Source: Hallerella sp964587155 (GTDB lineage: Bacteria; Fibrobacterota; Fibrobacteria; Fibrobacterales; Fibrobacteraceae). Taken from it: a stretch of DNA of 64,000 nucleotides. Below, piece by piece: positions 16,627 to 23,586 of the stretch (positions within the stretch are counted from its first letter, which is position 1; each line of letters starts with the position of its first letter). The stretch lies in the NCBI GenBank assembly GCA_964587155.1, contig CAZPKF010000008.1, positions 33,014-97,013 of the forward strand, given 5' to 3'. The notes under the pieces were generated by a model, which had not been told where the DNA came from, made no database searches, and saw only the letters and a program-made list of their open reading frames with translations. Position numbers and translations under genes: made by a program.

Positions 16627-16959
16627 AAATCCAGTTTGATATTGAAAAATTCGTTTTAAATGGTGACTGAAGATGAAAATTTTTCATGGAGGGGAATATT
16701 GAAAAATGGTAAAAGTCTTCGGTTGCCGTGAATTTTTCTAAAAGTATATGTTCAAGAATTCCTCTTCAGCGTCAAACACATTCAACATTCATTCGAAAAA
16801 AACGAAAATTTTCGCCATTTTCTTGGGGTGCGCTTTGTCCCCGATTGTCCCCATTCGGATAGGTACATTTGTCCTGTAAACCTTGATGGCTTTTGCCGCA
16901 GAGATTTACGTTCTTCAAATTCCACATTGGTGGATTCACTATTTCGAAAAGGACCAAAA
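16627..16959 (+). other. Gene-free stretch with regulatory motif
   Basis: 333 bases, AT-rich in the first half with short palindromes (for example CGAAAATTTTCG near 16803-16814). It carries the second TGTCCC motif (16834-16857) and a ribosome site before the 63-residue gene. No coding frame with a credible start was seen. Confidence 0.6.
16834..16857 (+). promoter_or_regulatory. TGTCCC-N4-TGTCCC direct repeat (copy 2)
   Basis: 22 of 24 bases match the block at 9274-9297, differing at two positions. It lies 102 nt before the start of the 63-residue zinc-ribbon-like gene, upstream of the helicase operon, and may mark both borders of the accessory island as one regulon. Confidence 0.45.
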
Positions 16960-17151
16960 ATGAATATAGTAAATCGTATTCGTTGTTGCTGTACAGGAAA
17001 AAACGGCAAACGAAAAAAACTTTATCCGACTTATAGTGAGGCGATGGAAAACCTTTACTATGCCAAAGAAACCAGGCGCGTTCATTTGCACGTTTACAAA
17101 TGCCCAGAAGGTTTCGGATTCCATTTGACAAGCAATGAATTTCAATATTGA
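16960..17151 (+). CDS. 63-residue zinc-ribbon-like small protein
   Basis: ATG 16960 with AAAGGA ribosome site. The sequence is basic, starting MNIVNRIRCCCTGKNGKRKK, then a YPTYSEAMENLYYAKE helix, and ends VYKCPEGFGFHLTS. The Cys/Lys N-terminus, a central helix and the closing 'Y-x-CP-x-G-x-x-HLT' resemble small phage- and plasmid-borne zinc-ribbon proteins ending CPYCGGWHLT, but here the second Cys of the final pair is missing. The stop lies 7 nt before the chosen helicase start, so they are likely co-transcribed. Confidence 0.6.
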   Translation: MNIVNRIRCCCTGKNGKRKKLYPTYSEAMENLYYAKETRRVHLHVYKCPEGFGFHLTSNEFQY

Positions 17152-17158
17152 GGTAGGC

Positions 17159-19726
17159 ATGATATCTGAAAAAGAATATATCCGTGCGATAGAAAGCGAA
17201 ATTGAGTTGAAGCTTTCCGGATTTCAAACAAATTTCGTTGAGGTGAAGGATGTTGAAGATGTTAAAGGTTTTGAGTACGAGCTTTTACCCTCGGAAAGGA
17301 CTCGTAGCAAATTCAATGATATCATCGACAGCTTTAAATCGAACTATAAAAGAGGATGGGGGTGTTACCAGATTTCCGAAAATGAAGTTCCCCATACCAA
17401 GTTGAAAAAGGAAAATTTTTTACAAATTAATCGGTTGAAAGATGATCGCCCTAACAGCGGAAAGGTTTTGATTTCGCTTTCCGCTTCGGTAAAGAAGGGA
17501 TTCCTGTTGTGCATTGAACCTTCCATTCAACAACAACTCGCCGAAATTTTCGCCATTGAATCTTTAACGGGAAAAAAACTTTCTTTTCAGAGGGAAAGGA
17601 TTCGCGATCGGTTGGATGAAGAATTTCCCATCATGATGGATTCTAAACAGCTGGCATTATCCCATTTATTCAAACAGGAAAATTTGACCCTGCCTTCGTT
17701 TGAAAATGTCGAATTGAAAGACGAAGATTACTTTGTATTGAAAGAGAATAATCGCAAAGGAAACGATGAACAGCGGCGTTTTGTGCAGACTGCGCTTTCG
17801 ACGCCGGATTTTGCCTTTTTGGAAGGCCCTCCCGGTTCTGGGAAAACAACGGCAATTGTCGAATTGCTCTATCAATTGATGCTTCGAAATCAGCGTGTTT
17901 TACTCGTTGCCTCGACAAATGTCGCCGTTGACAACATTATTGAAAAATTTTTGGAGCTTTCTCCCAATGGTAAAGATTTTTGTATTCGGCGTTGTGGGGA
18001 TGGAGACAATTCCAAAATCAGTTTTGTAGGAAAAAAATTCATTTCAAAAAATTTTTCAAAGACAGAGTTCGAAATGTTGAAATCCCGTTTGGGAAAATTA
18101 AAAAAACGTACGCCGGAACAGGATTTCTTGTTCAATCACTCCGAATCGGACAAAAACGCAAAGCTCTTCGACGTCATTGAAGAAAATGCTCCGATTGTTG
18201 CCGGTACGACGTTTGGAGCGTCTCTGCCGGAATTGCGCAAAAGGATGCAAAAGGAAAATTTTAATCCGCCTTTTGACTATTTGATTATTGATGAAGCGTC
18301 GAAAACAACGGTTCAGGAATTTCTCGTTCCCGCTATTTTGTGCAAACACTGGATTATCGTCGGGGACATTAAACAATTGCCGCCTTATGTGGACGACGCC
18401 GATTTCGCAAACAACCTGCAGGCGGCTTATCTAGATGATGAAGATTTGAAATTGAATCTGACGGCTGCATCCGACACGCTTCTCGCATCAAAAGGGAAGG
18501 ACAACCGTCAAGTGTGCATTTTGAAAGAAAAAGAATCTGATTACGATGCGTATCTTTACCGGAAATACGCCGAAGAGAGGAATGTCCTTTTTGCCGATGC
18601 GGATAATGAAAATGATGCGGAACGGCTTCCGTTTGCCGATGTTATCCTTGGTTCGACAACGTCGTTTGAAAAATTCAGGAACGTCATTTCTCCGCGGATT
18701 ACAACGGTTCGAGTGGCCAGGGATAAAGATTCGGGGCGCGTTTTGCACGAAGAGGAAATGCAAACTTGGATTTCTCAAGCCCGATACACGCGCGAAAAAT
18801 GCTTTGGCCGTTTCAGTGAAAACGAACCTTTGGAATGGTGCAACGAAATGGCTTGGCGTGCAATTCGTCTTTTTGAACAGCGCGACAATGTGTTCAATAC
18901 CGCTGCGGATTTAAGAGCATCGTTGCAAAAGGAAATTCAACTCTTGATTCCGGAATCCGGGAATGACAAAGTTAAAGAGAATCTCGATTTGCTAGAACAA
19001 ATCTATTTGCCGTCTTGCATGGAAGTTTTTTTGCGCGGATATGGAAAGTATAAAAATTTGGCGTTGTTCCGCGGATTTTCCCAATACGATTTAGACCTGC
19101 GCCGGGTCAGCCTTTCTTTTCAGCACCGCTCCCATCCGGATATTGCAAAAATCGCTTCGGATGAATTTTACGGAGGCAAGGCGATGCGCTCGGAACACAT
19201 GCGGGGAAAACGCGAATGGAATTTTCGGATTGATGGTGAGAGACATCTTCTTTGGAAGGATATCAAAGGAAAATGTGATTTGAAAAATTGCAATAAAAAG
19301 GAACAGAACTGGATTCGGCAGGAGCTGGAAAACTTTTTGAAGTTTGCCCGAAAGAATCCCAAAAAGTCTTCGGGAAAATGGTCTGTTGCCGCGCTTTCTT
19401 TTTACAAGGAACAGGCGGATGAATTGCAGCGGATTTGCCGGGAAGTTTTCAAGAAAGCGAAAAATCTTGTAGAATACAAGGCTGGCTCTGTGGATTCCTT
19501 CCAAGGGCATGAAGCGGATCTTGTCTTTTTAAGCTACAGCAATTCGCACCCGACCAATTTTTTAGAAGCCCCCAATCGGCTGAATGTCGCCATAACCCGG
19601 GCAAAATACATGATGGTTCATGTCGGAAATTTTCGGCAGATGTCAAAATCTCAGGGTGCGCTCGGACGTGTCGTACAGAAACTGAAAAATCATTCATTCA
19701 AAACAGGAGAATACAATGAAAATTGA
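17159..19726 (+). CDS. Superfamily 1 Upf1/DNA2-type helicase
   Basis: 855 residues from ATG 17159 (GAGGTAGGC upstream; an ATG at 17135 overlaps the previous gene and lacks a ribosome site). Walker A GPPGSGKTT is at 223-231, Walker B IIDEAS at about 376-381, the late motif VDSFQGHEADLVFLS starts at 778, and NVAITRAK at about 809. The long ~200-residue N-terminal region is not recognised, and there is a ~250-residue insertion between motifs III and IV. Such SF1B helicases occur both in housekeeping and in defence loci. It overlaps the next gene by 11 nt. Confidence 0.85.
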   Translation: MISEKEYIRAIESEIELKLSGFQTNFVEVKDVEDVKGFEYELLPSERTRSKFNDIIDSFKSNYKRGWGCYQISENEVPHTKLKKENFLQINRLKDDRPNSGKVLISLSASVKKGFLLCIEPSIQQQLAEIFAIESLTGKKLSFQRERIRDRLDEEFPIMMDSKQLALSHLFKQENLTLPSFENVELKDEDYFVLKENNRKGNDEQRRFVQTALSTPDFAFLEGPPGSGKTTAIVELLYQLMLRNQRVLLVASTNVAVDNIIEKFLELSPNGKDFCIRRCGDGDNSKISFVGKKFISKNFSKTEFEMLKSRLGKLKKRTPEQDFLFNHSESDKNAKLFDVIEENAPIVAGTTFGASLPELRKRMQKENFNPPFDYLIIDEASKTTVQEFLVPAILCKHWIIVGDIKQLPPYVDDADFANNLQAAYLDDEDLKLNLTAASDTLLASKGKDNRQVCILKEKESDYDAYLYRKYAEERNVLFADADNENDAERLPFADVILGSTTSFEKFRNVISPRITTVRVARDKDSGRVLHEEEMQTWISQARYTREKCFGRFSENEPLEWCNEMAWRAIRLFEQRDNVFNTAADLRASLQKEIQLLIPESGNDKVKENLDLLEQIYLPSCMEVFLRGYGKYKNLALFRGFSQYDLDLRRVSLSFQHRSHPDIAKIASDEFYGGKAMRSEHMRGKREWNFRIDGERHLLWKDIKGKCDLKNCNKKEQNWIRQELENFLKFARKNPKKSSGKWSVAALSFYKEQADELQRICREVFKKAKNLVEYKAGSVDSFQGHEADLVFLSYSNSHPTNFLEAPNRLNVAITRAKYMMVHVGNFRQMSKSQGALGRVVQKLKNHSFKTGEYNEN

Positions 19727-20115
19727 TGTGACTAACTTAATCGACCATTACCTTGTAAAAGGTGAAATTTCAAAAAGGTTCAAGAATCCCTGGATCCGCG
19801 CTTTTTTGATGTATATTCAAAATCATCCGCAGGCGACTGCCGAAGAAATTTCTCGCGATTTAATTCCTCGCGATTTGTTTGCAGACAACGGTATCGCCAG
19901 GCGGAACGCCGTTCAAAACATNNNNNNNNNNNNNNNNNNNNNNNNNNNNNNNNNNNNNNNNNNNNNNNNNNNNNNNNNNNNNNNNNNNNNNNNNNNNNNN
20001 NNNNNNNNNNNNNNNNNNNNNCGAAAAAATGAAATCCGAAATCCATGCAGAGTTTGAACTGACCGAGGATGAAATTGGTTCTCTTGACGATATAGGAGTT
20101 TTCGATGCGAATTAA
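19716..20115 (+). CDS. Small protein, helix-turn-helix-like, interrupted by assembly gap
   Basis: The N-terminal part (19716-19921) reads MKIDVTNLIDHYLVKGEISK and then IRAFLMYIQNHPQATAEEISRDL, which looks like a winged or HTH DNA-binding element (ATAEEISRDL). After 100 N, a C-terminal part (KMKSEIHAEFELTEDEIGSLDDIG) runs to a stop at 20115 in a different nominal frame because the gap length is arbitrary. Whether both halves belong to one gene is an inference. It overlaps the helicase by 11 nt and the next gene by 11 nt. Confidence 0.5.
19922..20021. other. Assembly gap of 100 N
   Basis: Exactly 100 ambiguous bases, the usual placeholder for a scaffold gap of unknown length. Missing sequence may include part of one gene or additional genes of the helicase operon. 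Confidence 0.98.
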
Positions 20116-20359
20116 AATTTCATCCGACAAAAAATTCAACGACTTGTGTGGAAAACTGCTCGCTTCTAGGCGGTGGAGCGTTTCCCGGAGGGGGGGACAT
20201 GCCGTTTTAAAATATTCGGACAAGAATATTTCCGAGACGTTGACTGTTCCATCGTCACCGAGTGATTTGCGGGCTTTTCAAAATTTTTGGAAAGACTATT
20301 GCCGAAAAATCCGGCGCATTCTCATCCGTAAAAAGGTCATCTTCTCTTCGGATGTTTAA
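20105..20359 (+). CDS. HicA-like (dsRBD-fold) small basic protein
   Basis: 84 residues, strongly basic. The core LCGKLLASRRWSVSRRGGHAVLKY followed by ETLTVPSSPSDL has the layout of HicA/YcfA toxins: an alpha-beta-beta-beta-alpha fold with a conserved G-x-H in the first turn (here GGH at about 31-33) and a 'TVP' strand. HicA family members cleave mRNA and are usually held by HicB. Here the partner would be the upstream gene, which does not look like HicB from the visible parts. It may instead be an RNA-binding accessory of the helicase. Confidence 0.45.
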   Translation: MRIKISSDKKFNDLCGKLLASRRWSVSRRGGHAVLKYSDKNISETLTVPSSPSDLRAFQNFWKDYCRKIRRILIRKKVIFSSDV

Positions 20360-20377
20360 TTTGTTGAAAATCGTTTT

Positions 20378-20403
20378 CAAGAACGGCTGGATGCCGTTTC
20401 TTG
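20378..20403. terminator. Hairpin between convergent genes
   Basis: CAAGAACGG (20378-20386) pairs with CCGTTTCTTG (20394-20403) with one bulge and a 7-nt loop. TTTT-rich sequence follows on both strands, so it could end both the HicA-like operon and the leftward outer-membrane gene. Confidence 0.4.
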
Positions 20404-20419
20404 GATTGTTTTGAACAGG

Positions 20420-21127
20420 TTAAAATTCAACGATTCCGTAACAGCCGGCGCGGATTCTGTCGTTGTTCTTTTCTTGAATGATGCCGATGGAAAGTTCGCC
20501 TTGTACGTGGAAATGGGGAAGGATTCCCAGCTGTACCCGGGGGACCAGGTCAACCATGAAGTCGTCGGTGAAATTTCCTAGGCTTCCAGAAGTTTCAATG
20601 CCGACCATCGCCAAGATGGCCGGTGTGAATTTGAACTGCGGCGTTACGCCGATGGCGAATTCGGAAAGGCCGTCTTCGCTGACGATGCGGTCAAAAAATC
20701 CGAGACGGGCTTCGTAAAGCGTTGAGAATATTCTCGATAGCGGTTGGAGTTTCGCATACGAAAAGACAAGTCCCGATCCGCGGTCGTTTCCGATGCCAAA
20801 AAGGAAATCCGCTTCGATGGTGGAATATTCAAAAATTCGGAATTTTCCGCCCAAATCCAAATACGCTTGGACGCTTTCCAGATTGTCTTCAGTATCGAAC
20901 AGGAGCTTGCCGCCGATTTCCCAATAGTCGTTGATGGCCAGTTGGGCGTTGAAAGGCAAGTAGCCGTCTTCTTCGTAGTTTGTGTAAAATCCCGCTCCGA
21001 CGGAAATTCTGTCGCGGGTCATGAATTCCGGGCCGAACGTGTAGCGCGTGTCCCAAATGCGGTCCAAGGCAAAAGACGAAACCGAAAGGGTCAAAACGGT
21101 GAACAGGATGGCGGCAATTTTTTTCAC
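20420..21127 (-). CDS. Outer-membrane beta-barrel-like protein
   Basis: 235 residues with a GTG start at 21127 and signal peptide MKKIAAILFTVLTLSVSSFA. The rest alternates short amphipathic strands (ISVGAGFYTNYEEDGYLPFNAQ, WEIGGKLLF, KFRIFEYSTIEADFLFGIG) and ends in IVEF with a terminal Phe, the classical beta-signal for outer-membrane insertion. The family is unknown; it may be a small OMP/OmpW-like barrel. A TATCTTTA element lies 4 nt before the start. Confidence 0.7.
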   Translation of the reverse strand: MKKIAAILFTVLTLSVSSFALDRIWDTRYTFGPEFMTRDRISVGAGFYTNYEEDGYLPFNAQLAINDYWEIGGKLLFDTEDNLESVQAYLDLGGKFRIFEYSTIEADFLFGIGNDRGSGLVFSYAKLQPLSRIFSTLYEARLGFFDRIVSEDGLSEFAIGVTPQFKFTPAILAMVGIETSGSLGNFTDDFMVDLVPRVQLGILPHFHVQGELSIGIIQEKNNDRIRAGCYGIVEF

Positions 21128-21131
21128 AATC

Positions 21132-21139
21132 TAAAGATA
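21132..21139 (-). promoter_or_regulatory. TATCTTTA element 4 nt before GTG start
   Basis: One mismatch from TAnnTTTG, with spacer GATT to the start codon at 21127. No ribosome site lies between, predicting a leaderless message. Confidence 0.5.
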
Positions 21140-21162
21140 TTAAATCGGTGCACCGAAAAATT

Positions 21163-22068
21163 TCAAGAGCAGCGGATAAGGCGGCCTACGCGCAAAATGG
21201 AGTTCTTTTTGAGCCCGTTGAGTTTTTGCAAGCGGCTTACGCTGGTGTGGTATTTGCGCGCAATTTTGCTCAACGTGTCGCCGGGACGCACGCGGTGGTA
21301 GCGGTGCTTGCTCGCTTCTTTTTCGTGTGCGGCGTATTCGCTTTGCAATTCCAACATCGGAAACGCGATGCTTTCCGCTTCTCGAGGGCCTGTTCCAAAT
21401 TCAAAAAAGCGCGTGGGATCAAGGGGCATGTCGCCCAGTCGCATTTCAAAATGCAAGTGCGGCCCCGTGGAGCGACCAGTGCTGCCGCCGAGTCCTATTG
21501 GCGTTCCTGCGTCGACTTCATCGCCGACTTTGACAATGTATTTGGAAAGGTGGGCGTAAATGGTCCGCGAAATTCCGCAATTTTCATGTTTTAAGACGAT
21601 ATACTTTCCGTAGCCGCGGCGTTCATATCGGACGCGGACGACTTTTCCCGGGAATGCAGCCCGGACGGTGTCGCCTCGTCTGAGACCGATATCGATTCCT
21701 TTGTGGATGCGGTAGTGCCGAAAGCCGAAAGGCGATGTGATGCGGCCACTTTCCAAAGGCAATGCGGAAACGGACATGTCGACGACCAGAATGTCCGGAT
21801 TTTTTGCCCCTGCTTCGGAAAAATCCCCGGATTCATCTAGAATATCGGAATCCTCTTCGGAAAAGTTTTCGGAATTCGCCGTATTTCCCTGAAGGAAAGG
21901 CACTTGGAATTCGGAGTCCGGCTCGCCGGTTTCCAAGGCTTCGGAAGTCTCTTGCCCAAAGACCGCCTTCGCGGATGGGCTCAGCGGAACGACTTTCAGA
22001 ACAGAAGCCGTGGCGAGGGTTGCGGAGAGCGCCCAAAGAGACCAAGTCAAAAATAGCGGTTTTTTCAT
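21163..22068 (-). CDS. M23 peptidase with C-terminal LysM
   Basis: 301 residues. The N-terminal hydrophobic segment (about 8-25) is a signal peptide or anchor. The central M23 domain has the zinc motif HKGIDIGLRRGD (H and D ligands) and the closing HLHFEMRLG with the third ligand. A LysM domain (HRVRPGDTLSKIARKYHTSVSRLQKLNGL) ends the chain at about 250-301. The usual LytM/NlpD order places LysM first, so this C-terminal LysM is noteworthy. It likely acts in peptidoglycan remodelling or as a divisome/amidase activator; all zinc ligands appear present. Confidence 0.88.
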   Translation of the reverse strand: MKKPLFLTWSLWALSATLATASVLKVVPLSPSAKAVFGQETSEALETGEPDSEFQVPFLQGNTANSENFSEEDSDILDESGDFSEAGAKNPDILVVDMSVSALPLESGRITSPFGFRHYRIHKGIDIGLRRGDTVRAAFPGKVVRVRYERRGYGKYIVLKHENCGISRTIYAHLSKYIVKVGDEVDAGTPIGLGGSTGRSTGPHLHFEMRLGDMPLDPTRFFEFGTGPREAESIAFPMLELQSEYAAHEKEASKHRYHRVRPGDTLSKIARKYHTSVSRLQKLNGLKKNSILRVGRLIRCS

Positions 22069-22296
22069 TTCGGGGAGAAGATAATAAAATTTGAAAGTCT
22101 CTTTTGCCCGTTAAGCGAACCTTTTTGACCGTTGCTTTGCGGATAGCGACAGTTTACAACCAACAGGCAAATGGAAAATGCAAAGTTCCTGTCTTTTTGT
22201 GTGCATATTGTATGTAAAACGTTGAAAATTATGTCTAACATTCGGATTTACATCAATAATGTTCTATTTTTAATTTGCACATTAAAGAGGAATCTT

Positions 22297-22918
22297 TTGG
22301 CAATTGCCGTTTTGGGACTCTCCCTTTCCGGTTGCGGCGATGACGTGACCAAGACACGGTGAACGAAACGACGGGCGTTGCCCAGTTGGCAAAAGGTGAA
22401 ACGCTTCCCGAATGCTCCGAAAGCGATGAGGGCGAAATGCTCTTTGCCGCGGATTTGGGAGCTGCCTACATTTGCACAGGAAAGGCTTGGACGCCTCTCC
22501 ACGGAGCATCTTCCGCAGACACGGTCGTCTTGAAGGACTCGCTTATTTTCAGGGACACCCTTATCATCCGCGACACTCTGGTCGGTTTGAACGGCGAAAG
22601 TTGTACGGCGGAGATGCTCGATGACGGTTCGGGCTACAAAATCGTTTGTGGTAATGATTCCATCGGCGTCATTTTGCATGGCACAAAAGGGGATTCCGGC
22701 GCTCCGGGCGCAAACGCGGAAAATTGCACCCTTTCGGACGATGGGAACGGCTCCGTGAAAGTGATATGCGCCACACGGACACGGTCAAGATTTACAAGGC
22801 GGTGTGCGAAACGGAGGGAAACTTCGAGCAGCCCTCAGCCTTTCCGCCCGCAGCGCAAGCGGAAAGCACAAAACGTCAATCTCGCAAAAAAAGTCCGGAC
22901 GATATCCGAACTTTGTGA
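22297..22918 (+). pseudogene. Fibrobacter-type collagen-like lipoprotein, frameshifted remnant
   Basis: A TTG start at 22297 behind AAAGAGG gives LAIAVLGLSLSGCGDDVTKT with a lipobox. The frame stops at 22362, but the neighbouring frame continues as VNETTGVAQLAKGETLPECS...GEMLFAADLG. After a collagen-like GTKGDSGAPGANAE and SDDGNGSVKVIC, the frame changes again near 22770 to TDTVKIYKAVCE and stops at 22918. At least two frameshifts and loss of the expected C-terminal domain mark it as decayed. The intact family members in Fibrobacter usually continue into a large C-terminal paralogous domain. Confidence 0.7.
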
Positions 22919-22982
22919 TTTCATTTCTGCGGAAACGAACTTTTGGGGAATCGTTGCCGGAATGCTTTGCAAAAAATGAAAT

Positions 22983-23504
22983 TTACTTTTCAATCCCGGT
23001 GTAGATTTCGATAAAGGGACTTGATGCGGTAATGTGGATGGCCGAAGTGTTGATACCCAACACCAGTCCAACGCTTCCATCGGGGGAGTTGATGAGGGAA
23101 AGTTGAGAAAATGTTTTTTTCTGGCTGACGTTCGGCGTATTGGAAATGTTGCTGAACTGGAGCGTCAGGACTCCATTTTCAAGTGTCCATGTGCCTTCGT
23201 CGATTTCACCGCCGATGCCCAAGTTATCACCGTCAATGCGCTTGTCGGTGGAATAAGTGACAGTGAAACTGTCTTTCGAAAAGACCAGCTGCGTGGGCGC
23301 AGTTAGGGGTGACAATACGGTACCCAGATTGTCGCTGTAAAGGGCGTTCAAATTCCACGAAGCCGCCCCCGTGAGGCATTTCGCCGAGATGCCTTCGGCA
23401 CATTTTTCCACCAAGGATTCTTCGCTGCTGCTGCTCGATGAAGAGCAGGCTGTGAAAAATGCCGAAAGGAACAGGGCAGAAACAAGAAAGGTTAATTTTT
23501 GCAT
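22983..23504 (-). CDS. Lipoprotein, lipocalin-like
   Basis: 173 residues from ATG 23504, preceded by AAAGAGGAAATC. The lipobox FFTAC (about residues 17-21) is followed immediately by a run of seven Ser, a linker style shared with other lipoproteins in this window. The mature part has a beta-rich pattern with EGTWTLENGVLTLQF, reminiscent of lipocalin-like domains that store or bind small ligands, but the assignment is tentative. Longer in-frame starts would put residues before the signal peptide. Confidence 0.65.
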   Translation of the reverse strand: MQKLTFLVSALFLSAFFTACSSSSSSSEESLVEKCAEGISAKCLTGAASWNLNALYSDNLGTVLSPLTAPTQLVFSKDSFTVTYSTDKRIDGDNLGIGGEIDEGTWTLENGVLTLQFSNISNTPNVSQKKTFSQLSLINSPDGSVGLVLGINTSAIHITASSPFIEIYTGIEK

Positions 23505-23586
23505 AAGATTTCCTCTTTTTTGCATAGGAATATAAATAAATTCTATCAAAAAATCATTTATCCATTTTCTTTTTTCTGCACGGGGT

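Noticed and set aside
9200..16960. CRISPR array
   Set aside because: The only repeats are two tandem duplications and one protein repeat; no regular short repeats with unique spacers were seen.
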